From positions 124,001-188,000 of the forward strand of contig NZ_CYSP01000002.1 of NCBI RefSeq assembly GCF_001298735.1: 64,000 nucleotides of DNA, read 5' to 3'. The first letter of the stretch is position 1; every line of letters starts with the position of its first letter. Source of the stretch: Propionispora sp. 2/2-37. GTDB lineage: Bacteria; Bacillota; Negativicutes; Propionisporales; Propionisporaceae. Below, piece after piece: positions 57,274-64,000 of the stretch. The position numbers and the translations under genes are program-made. The notes under the pieces are model-generated. The model worked only from the letters and a program-made list of their open reading frames with translations. It did no database searches and had not been told where the DNA came from.

Positions 57274-58670
57274 CGTACCAAACCACCTTTGCAAGAAGCA
57301 CTGTTCTTCTCTGTTCTGACATAATACCAAGCCACGCCAAACGTTATCCAATATTCGAAAAACCGGAATGAGTCAATATTAAATCCCGTTAAAAACGTCC
57401 CCACTATACTTACCAGCAGGGAAATCCCCAGTACATCAACTTCTTTCTCAGAAGAATATTTGTCTTTGATCTTCCTGTAGCATAAATGCAATAGTGTTAT
57501 CCAGATCAGAGCCCAAAGCACCAGCCCTATACCCCCGGTTTCAGCAAAGATCCGCGAATAAATACCATGTACCGGAGGCCACTTGGAGCCGGTAGCGTTG
57601 GTCATCCAGTCCTGGATTTCATAGCTTTGATAAGCCCAGTCGGGCATGTAATCAATCGAATAGAAGCCATAACCGCCAAAACCTACTCCGAACACAGGAT
57701 TGCTGAGCCCCATATGGATTGCCGCGACCTGAGAGCCGTACCGGGCAACATTGGAAAGATTATCCGAAGAATAGATGGACATGAGTACACCGGAAAGCCC
57801 TTCAAAATCCATATTGAGTTTAGAAGTCAAACCCAGGGCGATTACCAGCAGAACAATAAAAACACCGTACAAACCAGATATTAATTTCGCATTTTTTGAA
57901 GAGTAGAATTGTAATACCAACACCGTATACACAATGAATTCGAAGATGGTTATCAAATACGCCGTACGTGACAGGGTGAAAATCAATAGCATAACCAGGT
58001 ACCCTACACTTAAAAACGCGATGAATTTATGTTTTGTTGTAAAAAGATACGACATCAGCCAGGGGAACAAAATACTGCAGTAATTGGCAAACCACGATGC
58101 TTCTGCTGAAACCGATCGAACTTTGGCGTATAGCCCCGGCATATTGGGATCGCGTATCCACTCATTAATCACCAGGAGAACATTTGCGGAAACGCTGTTA
58201 TGCGTGAATATATAGGATAATTCAAAAATGGAATACACGCATACCAGGATAAAGGCATATAAATGAAATCGTCTGATGCTGGTTAGTGGCACATTCTGTG
58301 ATTTCATAGCGTAATAAATTGCATGAGAAGTACTGGCAACAGTTAAAAACAATAGGATTTGAAGGATATTTTTTTCAATTCCTACCCTTCCTTTAAATTC
58401 CGCAGTTAAAAGTTCGGGGAAATTAATTAAGGAAGAAATCAAAATCCATATAAAAAAAGCTTGAAGAAAGTAGGTACTGGCATTACGCGGGATAGTAAGC
58501 TTTCCCCTCAGCGCCATGGTAAATGCCCAAATGCCCGTAAGGATGATCAGCGGATAAAACGCTCCTTCACCAGCTATTTCATTAAAAATATTTTGGAAAT
58601 AGGGCAACCCGTTAAACGGAAGCAATACAATGGATAAGCCTAAAAAGAACTTTATAAAATTAATTTTCAT
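57270..58670 (-). CDS. O-antigen polymerase/ligase-like membrane protein
   Basis: A 466-residue protein with about 10-12 hydrophobic segments and one long loop (about 295-370, YSSDNLSNVARYGSQVAAIHMGLSNPVFGVGFGGYGFYSIDYMP) that carries the Wzy_C pattern, with Arg and the GVGFGGYGF glycine run. It polymerises lipid-linked repeat units (Wzy) or attaches them (WaaL-like); sequence does not discriminate. ATG 58670 follows GAGGTCAGG at 9 nt. It lies between two glycosyltransferases. Codon usage and AT content are higher than in the rfb genes, common in polymerase genes. Confidence 0.85.
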   Translation of the reverse strand: MKINFIKFFLGLSIVLLPFNGLPYFQNIFNEIAGEGAFYPLIILTGIWAFTMALRGKLTIPRNASTYFLQAFFIWILISSLINFPELLTAEFKGRVGIEKNILQILLFLTVASTSHAIYYAMKSQNVPLTSIRRFHLYAFILVCVYSIFELSYIFTHNSVSANVLLVINEWIRDPNMPGLYAKVRSVSAEASWFANYCSILFPWLMSYLFTTKHKFIAFLSVGYLVMLLIFTLSRTAYLITIFEFIVYTVLVLQFYSSKNAKLISGLYGVFIVLLVIALGLTSKLNMDFEGLSGVLMSIYSSDNLSNVARYGSQVAAIHMGLSNPVFGVGFGGYGFYSIDYMPDWAYQSYEIQDWMTNATGSKWPPVHGIYSRIFAETGGIGLVLWALIWITLLHLCYRKIKDKYSSEKEVDVLGISLLVSIVGTFLTGFNIDSFRFFEYWITFGVAWYYVRTEKNSASCKGGLVR

Positions 58671-58700
58671 TTAGCCTGACCTCATCATGTATACAGGATT

Positions 58701-58730
58701 CTACTCATGCAGCATGTACTTAACAGGCAA
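58701..58730 (-). other. Possible 9-codon upstream ORF before the polymerase gene
   Basis: A near-perfect anti-16S site, AAGGAGGTGA (58731-58740 on the minus strand), is followed at once by TTG and a short frame MPVKYMLHE ending TAG at 58701. It would be too short to be a normal protein but might couple to the polymerase 30 nt below. The evidence is only the strong ribosome site; it may be fortuitous. Confidence 0.25.
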
Positions 58731-58779
58731 TCACCTCCTTGATTTCAGCCATTCTTTTATCCTCAAAAACCACTAAGGT

Positions 58780-59829
58780 TTACGGTATAGCCTGACTTTT
58801 TCGCAGGCAGTCCATCATGATCTTAATAATCATAGGTATTCGATTCCACTGCCTTCTTCTAATCCGGTTAAGCAGAGCCAGGACTATGCCGATATATACC
58901 GTCACTAGCTTCCTGGGATAATACTTCCGCGTAAATACGATACGATTTCGAATGATATAATAGTCGGCAATGCTGCTTTGCTCCTTAGGATCGCTGGCCG
59001 ACCCGATACTGGCGCCTTCTTTATGGTACACAATGCTTTGGGGCGAAAATGCTAATGTAAACCACTCCTTGCCTCTTGTAGCCCAATCGATTTCTTCATA
59101 ATAGAGAAAGTAAGCCTCACTCATTAAGCCCACAGTATCAATAAAGGCTCTGGAGACAATCATTGACGCCCCCATTACATAATCCATCGTCTCTTCTACC
59201 TGTTGCTGATTCAGGTTTTCATTCTTATACTCCAGGAATGTCCCAATGTGTTTTGAGGTGCCAAAACTCTTGTTGTAGGTAGCTCCCCCCAACGCTTGTA
59301 TTTTGTCAGGACAATGGTAATATAATATGGTCGACCCACCTATTCCGGCTGTCTTTTTCGCTGTCATTTGCCCGACCAAATTAGTTAACGCATCCCCTTC
59401 AACGACAGTGTCATTATTTAAAAACCAGATATACGCAAAATCCCCTCTGGCCAAGGCATATCTGATCCCTACATTATTTCCCCCCGCAAACCCCAGATTG
59501 CCGCCTGTTCGAATTAAAACAAGCGGGGAATCCATTTCCCCATTCCCTCCGGCTTCCGCAGTGCATCTATCATATTCAACATAAGGAATCGGTTTGGGTT
59601 TATAAGGATATGTATTGCGGGCGATCCTGGAATGACTGCTTACATGGGCAAATTCCTTACCGTCTGCCCACCGCTTTATATGGTCCAGGGAATGGTCTCC
59701 CGAAGCGTTATCGCATACCACAACGGTATAGTTGGGATAATCACTGCGGAAAACGCTTTCCAAACACTCGATGGTATCTTTCCAGCCATTCCAATTTAAA
59801 ATCACTATATATACCTTTTTATTGACCAT
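58780..59829 (-). CDS. GT2 glycosyltransferase, second copy
   Basis: A 349-residue GT-A transferase: VYIVILNWNGWKDTIECLESVFRSDYP (about 6-32), CDNASGDHSLDHI (about 39), RTGGNLGFAGGNNVGIRYAL (about 106-125), FLNNDTVVEGDALTNLV (DxD-like), and EEIDWATRGKEW (about 245). The GNLGFAGGNN motif is typical of rhamnosyltransferases and related enzymes for O-antigens. The C-terminus carries a helix and basic region (LLNRIRRRQWNRIPM). ATG 59829 follows GGGAG. 73 nt separate it from the pyruvyl transferase. Confidence 0.9.
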   Translation of the reverse strand: MVNKKVYIVILNWNGWKDTIECLESVFRSDYPNYTVVVCDNASGDHSLDHIKRWADGKEFAHVSSHSRIARNTYPYKPKPIPYVEYDRCTAEAGGNGEMDSPLVLIRTGGNLGFAGGNNVGIRYALARGDFAYIWFLNNDTVVEGDALTNLVGQMTAKKTAGIGGSTILYYHCPDKIQALGGATYNKSFGTSKHIGTFLEYKNENLNQQQVEETMDYVMGASMIVSRAFIDTVGLMSEAYFLYYEEIDWATRGKEWFTLAFSPQSIVYHKEGASIGSASDPKEQSSIADYYIIRNRIVFTRKYYPRKLVTVYIGIVLALLNRIRRRQWNRIPMIIKIMMDCLRKSQAIP

Positions 59830-59902
59830 TCATTGATTCTCCCAACACTTTTCCTGGATAGACTTTAAGCCTGGTACAGAAACCACCTGAATAGTACGGC
59901 AG

Positions 59903-61165
59903 CTAATCAACCGCTAAGCTCTCAGCAATTGTCCTGATTTTATAGGTGACGTTAAACATATTCTCTTCCGTTTGCTCCTTAATTTTCTGGCGTGTCTGTA
60001 TTCCGCTGCGAATCACCTGTAAAATTTCTTCGCTACTTTGCTTGCGCGGGTCGGCCACCCAGCCATCCAGAGAAAACATTTTCCAGACGCCAATAAACTT
60101 TCTGCTATACGCAATGGGCACGGTTGGAATCCGCATCGCAATGGCACCAATACAGGAATGCATCCGTGATCCAATAAAAAAATCACATTGTCCGATAATG
60201 GCTTTTATTTCATTTTCTTTATAGGCTTTTTCCAGGCAATATACTTTGCCTGGATATTTTTTTTTCAGCTCCTTTTGCAGCTGCCGGCAAACCGTTAAAT
60301 CGTCCTCAACCCATTCTTTCCCGGAGGTAATGACATGAGGTATAAATAGTACTGCAGCATTGCGGTTTTCATTTAAAATCATAGCTACCGCATTCCTAAC
60401 CAGTGTCTTGTAATCTAAATTAAGGCCAAACATATTATTTTTTGTGTAACCGCCATTCCAGAGCAGCCCGCTAACGTTAAAACCAACCAATAACTCCTTT
60501 GACGCTTTTATTTTATTTAATTGCTTATTAAAATCTGTCGTAAGGTGCGGTTTCATGAAAAAAGCCATGTCGGGCACCAACGTTACTTGATTGTGATCGA
60601 TCCCCAGAACATCACAACTAACCCTAAAGCTTACTTCATCTCTGACATACGCATGCTTTGATCTGGACAAAAGATAGGCTGCGATTCTCTTTATATACCC
60701 CCGCTTAAACGGCCCGATAGTTTGGGGTAAAATGACTAACGGTTTTTTCAACAGCAAAACAAGGTATTTATTCACAGAATGAATCAAAAAGCGTTTTATC
60801 CCATAAATGTCGCTAAAACTATCCCCCTCGCTCAAATCTAGTACGTAATCCGCCTGCTTCATTACGTTGATGATTTGATTGTGCCTTAGAAAACGCATCC
60901 CCAGCGATCCCAAAAAGTATTTGTTAATAAACACCAAAAGCGTCAATAGCAACAGGTTCTTCCCGCGAATCACCTCATCTTTGACGGCTATGCGGTTGCC
61001 TTCAGTCTCGATATAAACCGTTTCGCTTTTCATGTTGGATACTTTCAGGACCGTTATATCAAGCTCTTTAAACTGTGATGCCAACAATTCAATAGTTCCT
61101 CTGGTCAAAGCATTAACACCCAGGTTGCCGGAACGCAACGACCCACCCATCAGCAATATTTTCAC
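59903..61165 (-). CDS. Polysaccharide pyruvyl transferase
   Basis: A 420-residue CsaB/WcaK-like protein that adds a pyruvate ketal to a sugar, giving the glycan a negative charge. MGGSLRSGNLGVNALTRG (about 6-23) opens it; VLDLSEGDSFSDIYG (about 108), PQTIGPFKRG and GSRMHSCIGAIAMRIPTVPIAYSRKFIGVW (about 331-360) are the PS_pyruv_trans signatures. GTG 61165 overlaps the preceding stop (ATGTGA), with GAGGAG in front. It is coupled to the FrhB-like gene, which recurrently accompanies pyruvyl transferases. Confidence 0.92.
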   Translation of the reverse strand: MKILLMGGSLRSGNLGVNALTRGTIELLASQFKELDITVLKVSNMKSETVYIETEGNRIAVKDEVIRGKNLLLLTLLVFINKYFLGSLGMRFLRHNQIINVMKQADYVLDLSEGDSFSDIYGIKRFLIHSVNKYLVLLLKKPLVILPQTIGPFKRGYIKRIAAYLLSRSKHAYVRDEVSFRVSCDVLGIDHNQVTLVPDMAFFMKPHLTTDFNKQLNKIKASKELLVGFNVSGLLWNGGYTKNNMFGLNLDYKTLVRNAVAMILNENRNAAVLFIPHVITSGKEWVEDDLTVCRQLQKELKKKYPGKVYCLEKAYKENEIKAIIGQCDFFIGSRMHSCIGAIAMRIPTVPIAYSRKFIGVWKMFSLDGWVADPRKQSSEEILQVIRSGIQTRQKIKEQTEENMFNVTYKIRTIAESLAVD

Positions 61166-62361
61166 ATGCTCCTCCTCTTTTCCATTAATATGAATACTTT
61201 TTTTAATACACTTAGTTTTTTCTGCAGGGGTATTTCTCCACTCAGCAGTATCTCCCTCAAGGTTCGGTTTAGCTTGTTTTTACAGATCAGATAGGCTGCT
61301 GTCCACAGCTTCTTTGCTTGCACTTTTTTCGACAAATTCTGTTGATACGCCAGCAAACCGTTTTTATCGATTGCCCTCCCCCGGATTTTGCCGCTAATGC
61401 ACAAAGAGCGATAGATGGCTTCAGCCTTACGGTTTTTTATGATGATCAGGGAATAACCATCTGTTTCCGACTTAAATTCTTCTCCCCAGGGATCGCCAAC
61501 CGTAATATCAGCCTGCCCGGCCCAAATATCCCCACACAATAAACAGCGGGTGGGAACATACTTTATATTGGAAAAGTACTTATCCCAGGCTTCACGATAG
61601 GGCAGAGTAAAAGCTTGCCCGTTTTTTAACTTGACAGAAAACTTTCCCGGCCAGCCGTCACCGCGATAGCGCAGGGAAGCAACCTCCGACGCCGGTATTG
61701 CATTTCGCTGCAATAGATCATATAAGGCAGTTCTTGAGGGTGTATGGTGACAAAGAATTCCAATTTTGATATATATTTTTTCTTTCAAGACCGGAATTTT
61801 TTGTTCTAACCGAACGATTCCATCCAGATCGCAGGGTTTTCCGACAATCATATATTGTCCCGGCAAAGTCAGCAGCTCTTTCATGATTAATGATCCGGAA
61901 ACCGGTGAATAACGCGACCCCATCGCTTTATTTAATTCCTCTTGCGTTCGCGCAATGAAGCATTCGCTTAGCAATGGCTGCTGTACGTTCTGACGTACAC
62001 AAACAACGCCTTGAATTTTTTCCGTTTCCAATAGCTCTAACGCCAGAGCTGTAATAAAACCGCCGGATGCAGCTTGTCTTTGTATTGTCTTGTCTGCCGC
62101 CTTACCTACATAGCAGCTTAGCGCTCCGGCGGCCATTTGCTCATTCCCGCCGGCTCCGGCCTGATGAATATCCTGATAATAACGATACCCGGAACATACC
62201 TCTAAGCATTTTTTACAATGTACACAACGACTGCCGTCAATGGCCGGTTTGTTGTATTCTGCTTGAAAATCAATCCGGATACACTGCCGGGGACAAATGA
62301 CCGCGCACGCACCACAGCCGCAGCATAATAAATCATCGACAATGGAATGTATATTGTGCAA
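61162..62361 (-). CDS. FrhB/FdhB-like iron-sulfur protein paired with a pyruvyl transferase
   Basis: A 399-residue protein with two N-terminal ferredoxin CxxCxxCxxxC motifs (CCGCGACAVICPRQC, about 13-27; CVHCKKCLEVC, about 46-56) followed by the coenzyme-F420 hydrogenase/dehydrogenase beta-subunit N and C domains (ASGGFITALALELLE, GKPCDLDGIVRL, RCLLCGDIWAGQADITVGDPWG). The pairing with polysaccharide pyruvyl transferase is common in many genomes but its biochemical role in the glycan is not settled. TTG 62361 follows GGAAGGGG. Four nt overlap the pyruvyl transferase start. Confidence 0.92.
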   Translation of the reverse strand: MHNIHSIVDDLLCCGCGACAVICPRQCIRIDFQAEYNKPAIDGSRCVHCKKCLEVCSGYRYYQDIHQAGAGGNEQMAAGALSCYVGKAADKTIQRQAASGGFITALALELLETEKIQGVVCVRQNVQQPLLSECFIARTQEELNKAMGSRYSPVSGSLIMKELLTLPGQYMIVGKPCDLDGIVRLEQKIPVLKEKIYIKIGILCHHTPSRTALYDLLQRNAIPASEVASLRYRGDGWPGKFSVKLKNGQAFTLPYREAWDKYFSNIKYVPTRCLLCGDIWAGQADITVGDPWGEEFKSETDGYSLIIIKNRKAEAIYRSLCISGKIRGRAIDKNGLLAYQQNLSKKVQAKKLWTAAYLICKNKLNRTLREILLSGEIPLQKKLSVLKKVFILMEKRRSM

Positions 62362-62405
62362 ACTTTTCCCCTTCCCTCATTTTCACGTAAATTCCGCAGT
62401 TGACG

Positions 62406-63038
62406 TTAGTTCTGTAATATTTCTTCCAGATTTTGTTTTTCTGCAATCAATTTGCTTCGATCGTATTGCCACCACCGCTGTAGTTCCAGTTTATTCAGCT
62501 TTTCATCCGCAAACCTTACACCAATCACTCTGGCAGGATTTCCGGCTACAATATGATAAGGCGCAACATTCTTGGTAACTACAGACCCGGCGCCGACAAT
62601 GGCCCCATTGCCAATTTGATTTACTGCCGGTAAGATGATGGTGTTTGCACCAATCCAGACATCATGCCCTACTGATAAACTGTTACGCTTAATCCTGTCG
62701 GCTTTCACATATCCCAGCGCCGGGTTGTAAAACAGCGGATGGGTTGAAAAATATTCTTTAGGATGGTTTCCATTAAAAACCCAAACATTTTTTGCAATCG
62801 AACAGTAGCGGCCAAACGCTGTGCCCGGCGGGATTTTTTCCAAATCAAAGGCTCCCCCGTAGGTACCATAGCCAACCGTTATCCCATGATATGTCTTATA
62901 AAGCCTGCGAATGGCCTTAGACCAATACCAGCCACCATCCAGCCTTACAATAACAAGACGACAAACGTTTCTTACCATAGGGATAGCGCTTATGCCGTAT
63001 AGGAGAAAAGCAAGTTTTATCATCAACTTCTTTATCAT
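62406..63038 (-). CDS. Hexapeptide-repeat acetyltransferase (CatB/WcaF-like)
   Basis: A 210-residue left-handed beta-helix acyltransferase. IGANTIILPAVNQIGNGAIVGAGSVVTKNVAPYHIVAGNPARVIG (about 140-184) shows the repeated [LIV]GxxxI coils and the classic GNPAxxI ending; HDVWIG supplies the catalytic His. The N-terminus (IKKLMIKLAFLLYGISAIPMVRNVC) is hydrophobic and could be a membrane anchor. ATG 63038 follows AGAAGGTG at 6 nt; the frame's GTG 63047 is less likely. It would O-acetylate a sugar of the repeat unit. Confidence 0.88.
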   Translation of the reverse strand: MIKKLMIKLAFLLYGISAIPMVRNVCRLVIVRLDGGWYWSKAIRRLYKTYHGITVGYGTYGGAFDLEKIPPGTAFGRYCSIAKNVWVFNGNHPKEYFSTHPLFYNPALGYVKADRIKRNSLSVGHDVWIGANTIILPAVNQIGNGAIVGAGSVVTKNVAPYHIVAGNPARVIGVRFADEKLNKLELQRWWQYDRSKLIAEKQNLEEILQN

Positions 63039-63050
63039 TTGCCGCACCTT

Positions 63051-64000
63051 CTACCATAGTTTAAATTTGTACACGCCATAGCTTCTATGGCACAAAACTA
63101 TAACTTGTGACAAAACGGTGACTATGATCAAACTAACTACATTGAACTCCCGGTAAATCATTGCCAGGCTTATCAGATAGAAAATAAAACCTATTATATT
63201 GCTGCCGTTAAACCACTTATAATGTCCGAAAGCCACTAACAGGGGAAGACCCAATAGGGCTGACGGAATAGTAACCAGAACTTCCAATAAAAACAGCTTA
63301 AAAAGATAAGAGCTATGCAGAAACGCATGTCCAAAAACAAGCCCGAATAGGGAATCGCTTACGATAAACACGACAGCTACCATAAGAACGGTAATGGCAG
63401 TCGCCCTTTTTATCATTTTTTTTATAAAGGCTTTGTTGCGGGTACGTGCCATATACGGATAGACGGCATCCGTTAAAGGCTGCACCAAGCCTTCCATCGC
63501 GCGAACCAGTTTTTCTGCTACGGCATAGTATCCCGTGACCTCATTCGTCGTCACAAAACCTAAAAGCACGGTATTGGCTACCGTATACAGCGAAAGGCAC
63601 GCTCTTGACAAAAACAGGTGGAAACTGTCTACCAGATACCCTTTCAACACAGTAACTTTCGGAATAAAAAACACAATATCAAATTTCGTAAAGATAATGT
63701 ATAAACTGACCGAACCAATAATGAACTGCCCCAGCGAATTAAACAGAGGAACAAGCAAATAATCGGTTTCCACTCTTACAACCAAAAAAATCAGTAATGT
63801 AAAAATAGTTTTGGCTACGACGTTCAGAATGGTAATATATTGCATTCTTTCCTGGCCCTGAAAAAACCACACCGGAAATAGAGCATTGCCTACTACCATT
63901 CCGTAGGTATATAAGTGTATTAAGTAATAACTTCGGAATTTATCTATCGAAAAAACCATGCCACACAAAACTACGAAAAAAACCAACAGTAAGCTCATTT
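63051..64000 (-). CDS. Polysaccharide flippase (Wzx/MATE-like), C-terminal part; 5' end outside window
   Basis: At least 316 residues of a membrane protein with many hydrophobic segments and charged loops; the frame is open to the window edge. The pattern LFPVWFFQGQERMQYI with the block LVPLFNSLGQFIIGSVSLY and TVLLGFVTTNEVTGYYAVAEKLVRAMEGLVQPLTDAVYPYMAR (about 140-185) is that of RfbX/Wzx flippases. It moves lipid-linked repeat units across the inner membrane ahead of the polymerase (57270-58670). Usual length is 430-480, so about 130 residues are missing at the 5' end. Confidence 0.85.
   Translation of the reverse strand, partial: MSLLLVFFVVLCGMVFSIDKFRSYYLIHLYTYGMVVGNALFPVWFFQGQERMQYITILNVVAKTIFTLLIFLVVRVETDYLLVPLFNSLGQFIIGSVSLYIIFTKFDIVFFIPKVTVLKGYLVDSFHLFLSRACLSLYTVANTVLLGFVTTNEVTGYYAVAEKLVRAMEGLVQPLTDAVYPYMARTRNKAFIKKMIKRATAITVLMVAVVFIVSDSLFGLVFGHAFLHSSYLFKLFLLEVLVTIPSALLGLPLLVAFGHYKWFNGSNIIGFIFYLISLAMIYREFNVVSLIIVTVLSQVIVLCHRSYGVYKFKLW

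Noticed and set aside
1-64000. CRISPR arrays, insertion sequences, tRNA or rRNA genes
   Set aside because: No regularly spaced repeats, transposase motifs, tRNA-like cloverleaves or rRNA signatures were seen on reading both strands.

Overview
This 64 kb window looks like chromosomal DNA of a diderm, endospore-type Firmicute, most likely a Negativicute (Sporomusa/Pelosinus-like). Three things point there. The flagellar genes follow the Bacillus comF-flgM-flgKL-fliW-csrA-hag-fliDST order almost gene for gene. The cell nevertheless encodes an outer-membrane beta-barrel protein (Wzi-type, 49520-51049) and a Desulfovibrio-type periplasmic [FeFe] hydrogenase with a Tat-borne small subunit (1-1580). 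Regulatory signals are of Firmicute type: strong AGGAGG ribosome sites, frequent GTG/TTG starts, SigA-, SigH- and SigD-like promoters, and a Bacillus-type LexA box. Nearly all genes lie on the minus strand. The species call is inference; no rRNA or tRNA is present.

Layout. 1-7.8 kb: hydrogenase, ribosome hibernation factor (hpf), polysaccharide deacetylase, cold-shock protein, a polar amino-acid ABC transporter with two tandem-duplicated binding proteins, and a small zinc-ribbon gene preceded by a roughly 220-nt structured RNA (about 7836-8065) that resembles the raiA-motif class. 8.3-22.2 kb: a 13-gene, tightly coupled operon for nonulosonic (pseudaminic-type) acid and a second amino sugar, headed by a Maf flagellin glycosyltransferase. 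22.3-32.1 kb: flagellin, fliT/S/D, flaG, csrA, fliW, yviE-like, flgL/K/N/M and yvyF. 32.3-41.7 kb: HD-GYP protein, comFC, recD2, a TSCPD protein, a sigma-factor/DUF1659/DUF2922/YvrJ mini-operon, an ABC-F ATPase, a possible ComK-like gene under a LexA box, and a DegU-type regulator. 41.9-64 kb: sugar-nucleotide supply (pgi, galU, manB, manC, rfbABCD) and an O-antigen/exopolysaccharide assembly locus (Wzi, VanZ, glycosyltransferases, polymerase, pyruvyl transferase with its FrhB-like partner, acetyltransferase, flippase) running off the right edge.

How it fits together. The left half decorates the flagellum: Pse enzymes make the sugar, Maf transfers it to Ser/Thr of flagellin, and FliW-CsrA controls flagellin translation. 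The flagellin leader carries a GGA-loop hairpin plus a GGA-containing Shine-Dalgarno, the layout expected of a CsrA target. The right half makes UDP-Glc, GDP-Man and dTDP-Rha and polymerises a surface glycan that is exported and held at the outer membrane. Observations most worth follow-up are the structured RNA at 7836-8065, the twin operator palindromes between recD2 and the TSCPD gene, the LexA-boxed ComK-like gene, the single-base frameshift in an A6 tract at 46359-46364, a nested palindromic repeat at 47951-48049, and the two unassigned proteins inside the Pse operon.
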